Below, in pieces: positions 23,886 through 35,282 of a DNA stretch of 64,000 nucleotides. Position 1 is the first letter of the stretch. Each line of letters opens with the position of its first letter. The stretch is from Hawksworthiomyces lignivorus (Eukaryota > Ascomycota > Sordariomycetes > Ophiostomatales > Ophiostomataceae): assembly GCA_002917075.1 (NCBI GenBank), contig NTMA01000019.1:186001-250000 (forward strand). The letters are read 5' to 3'. Both the position numbers and the translations under genes were made by a program. Under the pieces are notes generated by a model. It was not told where the DNA came from. It made no database searches and was given only the letters and a program-made list of their open reading frames with translations.

Positions 23886-24708
23886 GGTGAAGGCTTTTTT
23901 TTTTGGATGGATTGTTTGATCATGAATGCATTTTCACTAAGGATGAGATGACTACGGTACAAAAATTGTTTGCGATGCTTCCTTTTGTTTCCTTCCCCAT
24001 TTTCCATAGAACACATGTCCATATTCACTGGGCTTTCTTGGAGGTTTTTTTTTTCTGGTTTGGTTAAGACGATAGCGAAGTACGTTAGCAATGGGCGGCC
24101 GGGCCGGGCATTTTTACTTTCATACTGGTGTTTTTTCTCCATCCTATTTGTCACGTTTTATATCACTTCTATTATTCATCAGGAGCTACTATCATTAAAG
24201 ACTGAATTTTCTCAGTGTACTCACACAGTTCGCGAACAGCACGTTAGGCTTTGGATTAATGATACTGCGTTTCTCATTCTTCATCTGTGGGCCATATATA
24301 TTGTTCCTCGTATTTCTCATCCGTTCCTAATTTCGAAGCTATCAATTTGTTACTACAATATCTTCATCTGACACTTGGTATCACTACAAGACTCTAGTCA
24401 ACATGAACCGTACCGTATGCCCTCGCAGTTTTTTGTTTAATTTCACATTTGACGCTTTTTCGTGACTTTGTTACAATACCACATTTCCCTTGACTGCCGC
24501 TCTTTCTTCATGCTAAGTTAACTATCCCTCAAACAGCACTACTCGGGTTGTGGAGGATGCTTGCGGGTGGTATCTCTGAAACTAGTTTTTGGTGCGAGAG
24601 GCACGGAGAGGACGAGAAATAAAAGAAGGAATATTCTGGCTTGTTTTATTGGTGGATACGCCCAGATGGAAGGAAGCCCCTGAATGGTTGCCCGTTGGCG
24701 GCAACTCA
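23886..24708. other. Convergent intergenic, 0.8 kb, AT-rich
   Basis: Tail-to-tail spacer between the Cdc4-like and dynamin-like genes. It is clearly AT-richer than the flanking exons. The 23970-24371 open frame is hydrophobic by T-richness and shows no family. Nothing else was seen. Confidence 0.5.
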
Positions 24709-27700
24709 TCAGATACTTGCTTCCTGCTGCTGGGCGGCATACTGGCTGGAGTTCTCCAGCCGCTCGATGGATTCCACCGTCCGCTGGAATCGCCGCCGGT
24801 CTTCTTTGAGGCCGTCCCGCTTGGCGGTGGTGGCCGGGTCTTCGGCCATCAGATCGAGGAACATCTGCGGGGTCGTCCCATCAAACACGCCTAGCTGGTG
24901 GTCGATGTACCACTTGGCCAGCGCCTCGACGACGTCCGGGACCAGGCCCGAGACGATATGCAGGGTGCACGTGTCCACGAACCGCGTCGCGGCGGTCAGG
25001 TAATACCCGCGCACATAGGCGCAGACGCCCAGCTCGATGCGAAACGGGTCCGGGCCTAGCTTAGTGCTGTCCTGGTTCATGTAGCGCTCCAGGCGCACCC
25101 GCTCCTCGTCGACCAGTTGGTCCCAGAAGGGGACCAGCAGGCGGGACAGATACTTATCTCCGGCGGCAGCTCCACCCGCACCGGTGCTTCCGTTGCTCGG
25201 GCCAGCCGGATCGCCGCCCGAGTAGGCCACCATGCGATAATAGTGGCGGTGTCGCGCCAGCATCTTGGCCTCGCTCTCCTCGTGCCGCAAGAGGCTCTCG
25301 CGGTTGAGGGTGTAGAACTCGCGCGTCTCGAGGCGGTAGTGCTGCTGCAGCGCTGCGCGGACGCTCTCGAGGCGGTCTGCGAGGAACTTCTTGAGTACGG
25401 CGGCCGCCTTCTGGAAGATGAGGCGCGATCGCAGCCCGCTCAGCGCCGCAGCCAGGAGGTCATGCAAGGTACTATCCAGCAGCTGGTGGGTCTTGTCTAG
25501 CAGCTCGGCGAGCGGGCCCTGCCACGGCCGCACAGCCTCCATGCAGAGTGCGTTGTAGACATCCTCGGTGACAATGTTGGGCATTCCGGGCTTGCTCTTG
25601 GAGTGGATGATGTCGCGCACCTGCTGGAGCGAGCGGGCGCGGGGGCGCGTTGGAAGGCGCGCGTGGTAGGACCGCACAGCGGATGGCGTCGGAAAATCTG
25701 GCCGAAAGGCGGTTCCGCGCGCCGCAGGACTGTAGTCCGTATACGTCTCAAGTTTGATCGTGCTATCCTCGCCCGCTGCCGCGCGTGCTCGCTTAGATGG
25801 CGTGCTTGGTCCAGCTGTGTCGTATTGGCTGTCTAGGAAATCGGCATGTCGCCGGCGTCGCGACAGTGCGGAAAGGGCAGGATCCGGCGGAGCCGGAGAG
25901 ACGCTCTGCAAGCTGACAGCGTCATCATCGCGAGTCAAGTCGATACGGCCACCTCCGCCCCCGTTCAGATCTAGGCGGCCGTTAGCCGCCGTCTGGGTCT
26001 GGTCGACCTTAACGATGTACCGGGGCTTGAGGTCCAATATATCGCGCTGGAACTGCTGCACAATCTCTCCGAGTAGAGGCGAGAGCGTATGTCCCTCCAG
26101 CGCCAATCGGACCTGGCTGGCAAACTCAGCCAGGCTCCGGCGAACTTCTTGCTCCGGATTTTCAGGCATGTCTGGGAGGCGGGAAAGTTCGTTGTTGACA
26201 TCGAGCAGCTTGGCAGTGACCTTTTCTTTGATCTGAGGGAGACTGGCAAAGGAAGTATTAGAGACAAAGAAATGATAAAAGAGTTTCGGCAATCAAAGTC
26301 AAAGAGAGATGGAGGTGGACTGGATAAACCATTTGTACTTACCATTTGGCAAATTCGTGACCGAGTTGCGTCGACATGAACGATACGAGCCGACTCACAC
26401 CGCACCGGTCCTCAAAATCTTCAAAGCAAGAGCGCCATTCCTGGTTTCCAAGGCCAGGCAGTTGCTTGTTGAAAAAGGCCTCCTCAAAGGCGCCTTGACG
26501 CTCTAGCTCATCAACCGGCCGAGAGGCATCCTGCTCTCTCTCTGGCAAAACCATGCTTCCCAGGATGCTGTCTTCCGTAACAGAGGGGCGGGCTGTCATG
26601 AAGTAGCCATGTCCCACGCGATACTGTTCGCCGCGGAGCATAGCCATCCACTGCGTAGCAGCACTGGGATGGGGCGGGAGAAGGTCGGCCTTGGTCATGA
26701 CGCCAATGGTGCGGTCTTGGGCCATCTGCTCGCGGATAATCGAAAAGGTCGACGATGTTTCTGGATCTGCGTTCATGGGCACGGCCCAGAGAATGATCGC
26801 CTGCTGGTGCGAGATATACTTTGCCGTCAGATTCGCGACGACTTTGACTAGGTACTGGTCCTCCTCATGCCTGGCACTCGTGAACACACCCGGCAAGTCA
26901 TAGAAGCTAAGATCAGCCATATCTGGCGCCAAAATGTCCAGAGCAACGGTGTTGGGGCTGAATGCTGCCTCGTTCTTATACATCTCGCTACTGCCACTGC
27001 CATCTCCGTTTTGAACACAGTGATATCTCCGCCACGTTTCGCCAGTGCCCGGTTTGAATAGACTATGGGGTTTGCTGGGGTTCAAAGTTGCAATCTGGGC
27101 CCACCGCAAGGTCTCTTCGATTTGGGAAGGGTCCCGCAGATTGGCAAACTCCTTGATCTCACGTCTCTGCTCAAACCAGGGGCCGAATGGGTTGGCGCGT
27201 GTGACCGGTGCTGGAGGGCGATATGCGTAATCTTGCTGCAGCGAAATGCGGCAGGACCAGATGCCCTCGGCTCCCTGGGAGGAGGAGCCGGATAGACGAA
27301 TGTGGATCGGGCAGCGTGTGCATGCCCCTTCGCTACGCGGCAGGTAGATATCAGAAAAGCTCGACATGAGGCTCGATTTTCCCGCAGACTGGTCTCCGAC
27401 AAGCACAAGTTCTGGCAGACTCGCAACGTGCTGAATACCAAGAGACTGTAACTCGCCCAAGGTGTCGTTAAGCTCTTTGACTTTGTCGCCGATGGCAGTG
27501 AAGCCATGCGTGACGAAACTGAGATTATTTGCGCCGCCAGACACACCTGCGGCAGCAGCAGCGGCAGCACCTCCCAGTGCCGCCACTGGATCTTGGTGGA
27601 GCCGAGGCTGTAGCTGGCCTAGGAGATGGTTGCCGTCCGGCTGCGACTTGATCTTCCGAACCTCCATAAGGACGGGCTCATCTTCTTCATCGTTGCCGGC

Positions 27701-27989
27701 GCTCTGTGTCTGTGGGGCACCTTGCTGAGCCATTCGGGTGTCCACGCTAGCTGTCTTCAGGTCAGCACACAGTGTAGTATACTTGACTGGAATTTGCTGC
27801 ATTGAGAAGTAACTTACGGGCACCAGATCGAGCAAAGCGGCTGAGACGGCCCCGGCCTTGGTTAGTTTGGCTAGTTGAGACCGTAGCGACAGATTGAACT
27901 GGAACCAGCGCGGCCGCAGTTGGTTCTGCTTCGAACGATTCTGATGTGGGAGAACCACTGGGCTCAGGTTTAATTGTGCGTCCAGGCAT
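24709..27989 (-). CDS. Dynamin-family large GTPase
   Basis: Three exons on the minus strand: 27818-27989, 26343-27750, 24709-26242 (1037 aa; introns 67 and 100 bp). The first exon begins MPGRTIKPEPSG; an overlapping frame from 28009 also has an ATG but shifts out of the natural join. GTPase motifs: G1 GDQSAGKSS at about 175-183, G3 DLPG at about 341, G4 TKAD at about 410. A middle/stalk region follows, interrupted by a low-complexity insert (about 660-720, including PSTPSKRARAAAGED), then a C-terminal helical GED-like region. There is no PH domain or Pro-rich tail, so it is not a classical endocytic dynamin; it belongs to the fungal Mx-like/DRP group of membrane-remodelling GTPases. Which organelle it acts on is not evident. 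Confidence 0.87.
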
Positions 27990-28944
27990 GATGAGTCTGG
28001 TGTGGTCATCCAGCTCTGTTTGGGTGGTGCTGGTGTTAGAATAGGGAGTTTTTCATTCTGCTCTAAAAAAATGAGTTGATTTAAAAATTATTCAAAATGA
28101 AAAGAAATAGGAAGACAAACCGTTCAGGCATCCAGTACAATAACGTCTTTCGTACAGGACAGCCTTGTCTTATACGATTTACAAACAATGTAAAGCAGAT
28201 AAACAAATAACAAAGAAAACTTTTGAAAGTAGCTTAAAAAGGGCAAAAAAATAGAAGAAACTTGGAAAATGAAGACAATATAACAGAAACAAAGAAGAGA
28301 ACACAACAATATTTTTCAAAGATAGCGAGAGCATGAAAAGTGAATGTGAAGTAATATGAAGTGAAGCAAAAAGCAAGTCAGGGGAAGATGAGGTCCCAGG
28401 CAGACAACTCGGTGTCCACTCCAGATTTTGCTAGTTGGTGTTAGTAAAGCGCATATAAAACTGAACGTTTTGCTAACATATATTATCTAAACAAGGTGAC
28501 CTGACCGAGACGCTGCAAACTTATCGTTGGCTGGACAAATAAGGAAGGAACGCCTGAGGACTTTCTCCTTACACCAGTAGTCGGAAGGCGGAAAAGCTCT
28601 AGCTCCGGGCATGGCGGGGCACGTTAAAGTCGCCCTTGCACCACGCGCCGGCCACTAGTGCCTGATTGGCTCCATTCCTACGCTGTCTCTTGACCAACGT
28701 TCGATGAGGGGAAGACGTGAATATGTGTTTTAATGTAATAAAGCGCTAACACTTTAAGCTTTAGACACCAAAAAGGGGTTATTTATTGGCCATGTACTCT
28801 TTCTTGTAGTTGATTCTCTGCCAACTAAAATGTGCCAAGGACAAGTTGTTGCTTTCGACATCACCAAAAAAGTCGGGCTTGTATAGCACAATTCTGTCTT
28901 GACACTTCTTCTTCTCCTTTTTACCACTGTGTTGGCTGTGCACA
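27990..28944. other. Divergent promoter region, dynamin-like / GMPPA-like, AT-rich
   Basis: The 28,070-28,380 part is an A-rich tract; short minus-strand frames within it are compositional. It must hold the promoters of both flanking genes. No TATA box close to either ATG stood out. Confidence 0.5.
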
Positions 28945-30635
28945 ATGTCGCTTCAGCTCCCGCACCGTGAGAAACACACAAACGGCCTGGGCGCCGTGAC
29001 AAAGGCCGTTATTCTGGTACGTCGGTCCCTCACCGCACCAGCTTCTGCAGCTCTGTTTCGGACCCAATTTCACGCATTGACTCTGCAATCTGTACTCGGC
29101 TCTTCTCGCAACGCCATTTCCATGACTGACAAACATCTTTCTTCAGGTCGGCGGCTCTTCGCGCGGCACCCGATTCCGGCCCCTCTCTCTGGATGTCCCC
29201 AAGGTGCGCTTTCCTCCCTGCGAGAGATGTATCCTGCATTTTGACCACGTAGCTGACCTCTGCGGCTGACACCCGCAGCCCCTTTTCGATGTTGCTGGTC
29301 ACCCCATCATCTGGCACTGCCTGACTGCCATTGAGAAAGTGCCCTCCATCCACGAAGTCTACCTGATCGGCTACTATGACGAGTCCGTCTTCCGCGACTT
29401 CATCAAGGATGCCTCCATCAGCTTCCCCCACCTCTCTATCAAGTACCTCCGCGAATACCAGGCGCTAGGCACCGCCGGTGGCCTGTACCACTTCCGCGAT
29501 GCCATCCTCAAGGGCCGGCCGGAGCGGCTGTTCGTCCTGAACTCGGACGTCTGCTGCTCGTTCCCCCTCAACGAGATGCTGAAGATGTTCACCGAGAAAG
29601 ACGCCGAGGCCGTGATCCTGGGCACCCGCGTTGCTGAGGACGCCGCCAACAACTTTGGCTGCATCGTCTCCGACAACCACAGCCGCCGCGTTCTGCACTA
29701 CGTTGAGAAGCCCGAGAGCTACATCTCCAACCTGATCAACTGCGGCGTCTACCTCTTCAACACCGAGGCCATCTTCCCCTCGATCCGGACTGCCATCAAG
29801 CGCCGCACTGACCGCCCGGCCCGCCTCGTGTCCTACCCGTCGTCGGACAACCTGGAGAACAGCTTCATCGACTACGGCGACGACGACGACGAGGGCACCA
29901 AGAACGAAGTCATCCGCCTCGAGCAGGACATCCTGCCGGAGATGGCCGACAGCAAGGAGTTCTTCGTGTACGAGACCAAGGACTTTTGGCGCCAGATCAA
30001 GACCGCCGGCTCCGCCGTGCCCGCCAACGCCCTCTACCTGCAGAAGGCGTGGCAGAACGGCTCCGAGGAGCTGGCCAAGCCCGGGCCCAACATCATCCAG
30101 CCCGTCTTCATCCACCCCTCGGCCCACGTCGACCCCACCGCCAAGCTGGGCCCCAACGTGTCCATCGGCCCGCGCGTGACCGTGGGCGCCGGCGCTCGCA
30201 TCAAGGAGTCCATCGTGCTCGAGGACTCGGAGATCAAGCACGACGCCTGCGTGCTGTACTCCATCATCGGCTGGAACAGCCGCGTAGGCGCCTGGTCGCG
30301 CGTCGAGGGCACGCCCACGCCCGTCACCAGCCACAGCATGAGCATCATCAAGAACGGCGTCAAGGTGCAGTCCATCACCATCCTGGGCAAGGAGTGCGCC
30401 GTCGGCGACGAGATCCGCGTGCAGAACTGCATCTGCCTGCCCTTCAAGGAGCTGAAGCGGGTAAGTGTTTGCATTTCCCCTTTCACTTTCATTTCAAATC
30501 TTTTTATTTATTTATTTTTACTTTTTTTCACTTTTCCCCGCCATTTCCCACCCAATACATTATTTTGTCTATGATGCCTCGGTCAAACCATACTGATTAC
30601 AAATATAGGACGTCGCCAACGAGGTCATCATGTAG
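28945..30635 (+). CDS. GDP-mannose pyrophosphorylase, alpha-subunit type (GMPPA-like)
   Basis: Four exons: 28945-29016, 29147-29203, 29279-30460, 30609-30635 (445 aa). Exons of 24, 19 and 9 codons flank a long third exon. The nucleotidyltransferase signature spans the first two joins (KAVILVGGSSRGTRFRPLSL, then PKPLFDVAGHPIIWH). The C-terminal third is a left-handed beta-helix of hexapeptide repeats (ending near EIRVQNCICLPFKELKR), and the protein ends DVANEVIM. The PLFDVAGHPIIWHC segment fits the alpha/regulatory branch rather than catalytic GMPPB/Psa1. In animals GMPPA binds GDP-mannose and inhibits GMPPB; in fungi the role is probably related to GDP-mannose supply for cytosolic and secretory glycosylation. 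Enzymatic activity is uncertain. Confidence 0.9.
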
Positions 30636-30675
30636 GCTTGTACGGTATGCTAATAGCGGCATGCATGCAAGGGCT

Positions 30676-30698
30676 GGGGGGGGGGGGGGGGGGGGGGG
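30676..30698 (+). repeat. Homopolymer G23
   Basis: A run of 23 G's about 40 bp after the GMPPA-like stop codon. Exact length may be affected by sequencing. Confidence 0.85.
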
Positions 30699-31221
30699 AT
30701 GAGACGAAGCATTGGGGTAGAAAATATGACGCAATGGAACTGATTCCAATGGATGGAATTGATTTCAATAAAACGAACTGATTCCGAAATTTCTCCTATA
30801 GAATATGTCGAAATTGAGGCCATATCATATTACGAGATTTCACCGTTTGCAGCTATTTAGCTTTAATTTCTTCTGATAGACACAAGGGGTGTTTTGTAGC
30901 TCAGGCGTTTATGAAACCAAAATAACACAAAAAGAAAAAGATAAAGAATGAATGGGATTGCCATCTTGGACCATGCCGTGTCCCGCTGAGTGGCGCTTCG
31001 TCGTACCTACCTAGCGAAGTAGATTTAGTCTTAGTGTCGAATAGCCTCGCTTCACGCCATCCTGTGTGGTGCTGATTAATTACAATAATTTCAATTGTGG
31101 TTAATAATGGACAACGTGAGTATCATGCAAACGCCGAGAGCCGAGGACGATTTTCCCATCGATTGGAAATCGTCTATTTTAATCTGCTGGAAGAAGGATA
31201 TCTGGGACTGGAATTGATCTT

Positions 31222-31228
31222 TATAAAT
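31222..31228 (+). promoter_or_regulatory. TATA box of the MDR reductase gene
   Basis: TATAAAT lies about 100 bp upstream of the ATG at 31325, leaving room for a start site and short leader. Confidence 0.45.
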
Positions 31229-31324
31229 AAGAGAGGCAGACCGTCGTGTGTCCCAGAGATCGACAGGTCGAAATAGAGCGCAGCGCTGTATTCTCCACTT
31301 TGAACCATACCTAGCAACGTAGCA

Positions 31325-32473
31325 ATGGTCGCCAACAGAACTCTCGTCTACAAGAAGATCCCCGCTGGATACCCAGTCCCGGGGCAGGACTTGGTCGTCG
31401 AAGACCGGCCAATTGACCTGAATGCACCGCCGCCGCCCGGCGGGCTGGTCGTCGAGGTCCTCTATGCTTCGTACGACCCCTACCTGCGCGGGCGCATGCG
31501 CGACCCGTCCATCAAGTCGTACTCGCCGGCCTTTGAGATCGGCGCGCCGATTGTCAACGACGCCATCGCACGCGTCTTGGCGTCGGATACCAGCGCCTTC
31601 CAAGTCGGCGACGTTGTCACGGCCTTCCTCCCCATCGCCGAGTACGCGCGCATCTCCGCCGTGGCGGACCTGCCCCCGGTGCGCTCGCAGCCGGCCGTGC
31701 GCCGTATCCAAAACCCCTACGGCCTGGACTTGGCCCACTTCCTGGGCGCGCTGGGCATGCCGGGCCTGACGGCGTACTCCAGCCTGCTCAAGATCGGCCA
31801 GCCAAAGGCCGGCGAGACCATCTTTGTCAGCTCGGCCGCCGGCGCCGTCGGCCAGCTGGTGGGCCAGGTGGCCAAGCGCCACGGGCTGACCGTCATCGGG
31901 TCCGTGGGCTCGGACGACAAGCTCGACTTCATCACCAAGGAGCTGGGCTACGATGCTGGGTTCAACTACAAGAAGGAGGCGCCGCTCGACGCCTTGCGGC
32001 GGCTGGCGCCCAATGGCATTGACATCTACTACGAGAACGTGGGCGGCGAGCACCTGGAGGCAGCCTTGGAGAACATGAACGTCGGCGGCAGAATTCCAGT
32101 GTGCGGGATGGTGAGAATCCTATTCATCTTTATCCTTTGGGAGCTAGTGTGTTAGGTTCGGGGCCTAAATTTCTGTTGCTGACATTTTGGGCAGATCTCT
32201 GAGTACAACAAGGATAACAGCGAGAAGAAAGGCGTCAAGGGTTTGTTTCACCTAATTCAGAAACAGATTCTTATGCAGGGCTTCCTCGTCGGCAACCCGG
32301 CGTTCGGCAAAGCGTACGCGCAGGAGCATCAGGACAACATCCAGAAGTGGCTTCATGAAGGCAGCTTCAAGGCCAAGCTCAGCGTGACGGAGGGCATTGA
32401 GCATGCTGCCGAAGGCTTCTTGGGTATGCTCCAGGGGAAGAACTTTGGCAAGGCAGTCTTGAAAATTAAATAA
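31325..32473 (+). CDS. NADP(H)-dependent MDR double-bond reductase (LTB4DH/alkenal reductase type)
   Basis: Two exons, 31325-32110 and 32195-32473 (354 aa); the 84 bp intron follows VCGM, a typical place in this family. The N-terminal YDPYLRGRMRD motif, GALGMPGLTAY at about 141-151, the nucleotide-binding AAGAVGQLVGQVAK at 171-184 and the IYYENVGGEHLEA segment identify the leukotriene B4 12-hydroxydehydrogenase / alkenal reductase branch of zinc-free medium-chain reductases. Such enzymes reduce a C=C conjugated to a carbonyl using NADPH. No signal peptide, so cytosolic. It opens the run of metabolic genes, 1.05 kb before the cleavage oxygenase in the same orientation. A role in saturating a phenylpropanoid or quinone side product is my inference. 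Confidence 0.9.
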
Positions 32474-33520
32474 AGGAGGGTACTGAGTTGTAGGCGCGAG
32501 GACCCTTCATCACGTAACTTTGCCGCCTACGCAGTAAGGGAGGCAACTTCGTGCACTCCCAAAGGCAGGAAGGTAGAGCAGCCTTCAGAAAAAACTATTC
32601 AAGGCTTCTCTAGGCGATACAGATGAGTTGTGGTGGTCTTGGTGGTTCGGTAGAGTCGAGGGGTCAGCCTGTCTCGCTCTCAGTATTGCAATGCTTGGTT
32701 TTTCTTCGTCGGATGTATCTGCGTTGATGCAAGTTGGAAAAAGAAGTGGCAATGAGTGCAACAAGGAAGTAATGTTTTCACAGCAAGTCTAGGTAGTATG
32801 GAAGAGACTGATGCAAGAGAGATGACGGAAGTAATACAATTGCAGTAAGCCATAATACTCCTTTGCTGAGAAATTGACTACTGCGTCGACGGTGACATCG
32901 CCACACCAACCAACACACATTAGACAGCAACGTACAACGGGTATTACTTCCGTACAACAAAGTAAAATTAATCGGGCATTTTTAATACTCCGAAAATATA
33001 TGGGTTTAGTAGAGCAGTAACCATAGTTCAAAGACAAGGCTCAGCCCATGACATCAAGAAAACTGGTATTCGGCAGTATTTTTGGCCTCGTCGTTTTGTC
33101 CTACCAAAAGAGCCTTATTGGTCATCATGTAAAAACATACGAGATCTTCAAGTCATATTTCTCGACTGCCAAATCACTGGTTTCCGTCTATTTCTGTCCC
33201 TCCTTACTATATTATATCGCCGCAACGGGGCCAGTGGCAGTGGCATGTCTACTCGGTTGGATTGCCCCGAATCCCCGCAAAACCCGTCTTGCTGCTTGTA
33301 ACTGCGTGTCCATATGGCAGAAACCACCACATTCTTTCTCTACTATAACTCTGTGTCTATTGTACTATACTGTGTGTGAGGAATTGTATATGCTTGTTTG
33401 GGTTAAAATAAGAAATGCATCGCCGCTAGTTTTCAGAACCGAAATGCATCTGTAACACAGCCGTGCTCCTCTACTCTTAGCACACATAGAAAATCCAAAC
33501 AAAGCTTGACCACTTACAAA
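32474..33520. other. Upstream region of the cleavage oxygenase, 1.0 kb
   Basis: No gene was recognised. It carries a perfect 13-base inverted repeat (32825-32837 and 32941-32953) and a related GGAAGTAAT word near 32,764. These are candidate regulatory sites for the oxygenase gene. Confidence 0.45.
32825..32953. repeat. 13-base inverted repeat in the oxygenase upstream region
   Basis: ACGGAAGTAATAC at 32825-32837 is exactly complementary to GTATTACTTCCGT at 32941-32953; the centre is 103 bases. It could be a pair of operator half-sites or a stem in RNA. Function is unknown. Confidence 0.5.
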
Positions 33521-35282
33521 ATGGCCCACGCTTTTGCTTTGTTCCCAGAGGTCCAATCTGGATACAAAGACGGCTTTAAGTCAGACGAGCAAGTCAAGTA
33601 TCCAAACACGTCCTACTTCCAGGGTGGGCTCAAGCCAACGCGCATCGAAGGCGACGTTTTTGAGCTTGAGACTACAGGCATTATTCCACACGACATCAAC
33701 GGTACATTCTACCGCATCCAGCCTGACCCTCGTTTTCCTCCTGTGTATGAATCAGATGTCCACTTTAGCGGTGATGGTGCCGTCAGCGCGTTCCGTTTTC
33801 AGAACGGGCATGTTGATTTCAAGCAGCGCTATGTCCAGACGGACCGCTACCATGCCGAGACCAAGCAGCGCAAGGCGCTCTTTGGGAAATACCGGAATCC
33901 ATATACAGACAGCGAGATGGTGAAGGGCGTCATCCGCACCGTGTCCAACACCAACGTCAATTTCTGGAGAGGCGTCATGTTGGCGTCGAAAGAAGACGGC
34001 CCACCCTATGCCATGGACCCCGTCACTCTCGAAACTCTCGGTCGTTATGATTTTGAGGGCCAAGTCGACGCTCCGTGCTTCACAGCCCACCCAAAATTTG
34101 ACCCGGAGACTGGCGAGATGGTCGCGTTCGCCTACGAGGCGGGCGGTGATGGTCACGATGCGTCTCGCTCGATTGTCGTCTGGACGTTTGACGCAAAGAC
34201 GGGCAAGAAGACCGAAGAGGCGTGGTACGAAGCGCCATTCTGTGGCATGATCCACGACGCAGCTCTGACGAAAAACTATCTGATCTTGCCCCTGACGCCT
34301 CTGAAGGCCGACTTTGAGCGCATCAAGAGCGGTGGCAACCACTGGGCCTGGGATCCCAACGAAGATCAGTGGTACGGCATTGTGCCACGGCGCGGCGGCA
34401 AGCCCGAAGATATTGTCTGGCTCCGGTCTACCAACGGTATGTGATTTTTCTAATTTTTTCTACACATCTACGCAAGAGGCCGTTACTGACGCTGCAGCAG
34501 CTTTTCACGGCCACGTGGCGGGCGCCTATGAGAACGAGGCCGGCCATATCGTTTGTGACTTGACCGTGGCCGATGGGAACGTCTTCTTCTGGTGGCCCTC
34601 GGATGAAGACCTGAAGAACCCCAACGCCAAGCAAGTGCGGCCGCAGCTGCTGTCCGACACGGTGCGGTGGGAGTTTGACCCCAAGATGCCCACCAATTCC
34701 TTTGTGAAGCCTGCCCGCCAGTACGGGACCAACGGCGAGTTCTCGCGCATCGACGACCGCTTCGTGACCAAGAAGTACGACCACTTCTGGCAGCTGCAGA
34801 TCGACCCGCGCCGGCCCTACGACTTTGCCAAGTGCGGCCCGCCCGCGGGCGGCCTGTTCAACGTGGTCGGCCACTACAACTGGACGACGGGCGAGCGCGA
34901 CGAGTTCTTCGCGGGGCCCACGACCACGTTCCAGGAGCCCGTGTTTGTGCCGCGCCGCGGCTCCGACGTCGAGGGCGACGGCTACCTGATGCTCCTGATG
35001 AACCACCTCGACGTGCTGCGGAACGACATCCTCATCTTCGATGCCCTGAACCTAGCCAAGGGGCCTCTGGCGGCAGTGCACCTCCCGCTGCAGCTGCGCC
35101 TCGGCCTGCATGGCAACTTTGTAGAGCAGGAGGAGATCGAGCGCTGGCAGCAGAGGCGCGCGGCCGAGGGAGGAGACGTCGGACCTGTCCAGGTGGCCAC
35201 GGCGCCGCTTCCGTGGCAGGTGGCGCTAGCTGTGAATGGAAGCGACGAGCACGCGTCGAACGGGGCTACGAATGGGCACTAG
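33521..35282 (+). CDS. Carotenoid cleavage oxygenase family, stilbene-cleaving type
   Basis: Two exons, 33521-34436 and 34501-35282 (565 aa); a 64 bp intron. Family enzymes are beta-propellers that use Fe(II) held by four His and O2 to split a C=C bond. Candidate iron ligands are His190 (FTAHPKFD), His245 (GMIHDAA), His310 (HVAGAYE) and His509 (GLHGNFV). The N-terminal [16 protein letters not shown] segment ([14 protein letters not shown]) and [10 protein letters not shown] fit the family. Tyr124 (FGKYRNPY) and Lys157 (ASKEDGPP) sit where, from memory, stilbene oxygenases carry the pair that binds the 4'-hydroxyl. No transit or signal peptide. The expected reaction is cleavage of a stilbenoid or lignostilbene into two benzaldehydes; carotenoid substrates are less likely. 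The aldehyde dehydrogenase 4 kb away would take the products. Confidence 0.92.

Larger units (their letters stand above)
30636..31324. other. Intergenic boundary between housekeeping block and metabolic cluster
   Basis: It contains a 23-base G run at 30676-30698 just past the GMPPA-like stop and AT-rich DNA to about 31,100. A TATA box for the next gene is at 31222-31228. No gene was seen. Confidence 0.5.

Noticed and set aside
26339..28009. Unspliced reading of the dynamin-like gene from an ATG at 28009
   Set aside because: This frame reads through the first intron; a GTAAGT donor and a CTGAC branch site support the spliced start at 27989 instead.
29465..30334. 289-codon minus-strand frame opposite the GMPPA-like gene
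   Set aside because: Val/Gly/Asp/His-rich composition typical of an antisense shadow; no domain.
31091..32053. 320-codon minus-strand frame opposite the MDR reductase
   Set aside because: Antisense shadow; the plus strand encodes a complete reductase with cofactor motif.
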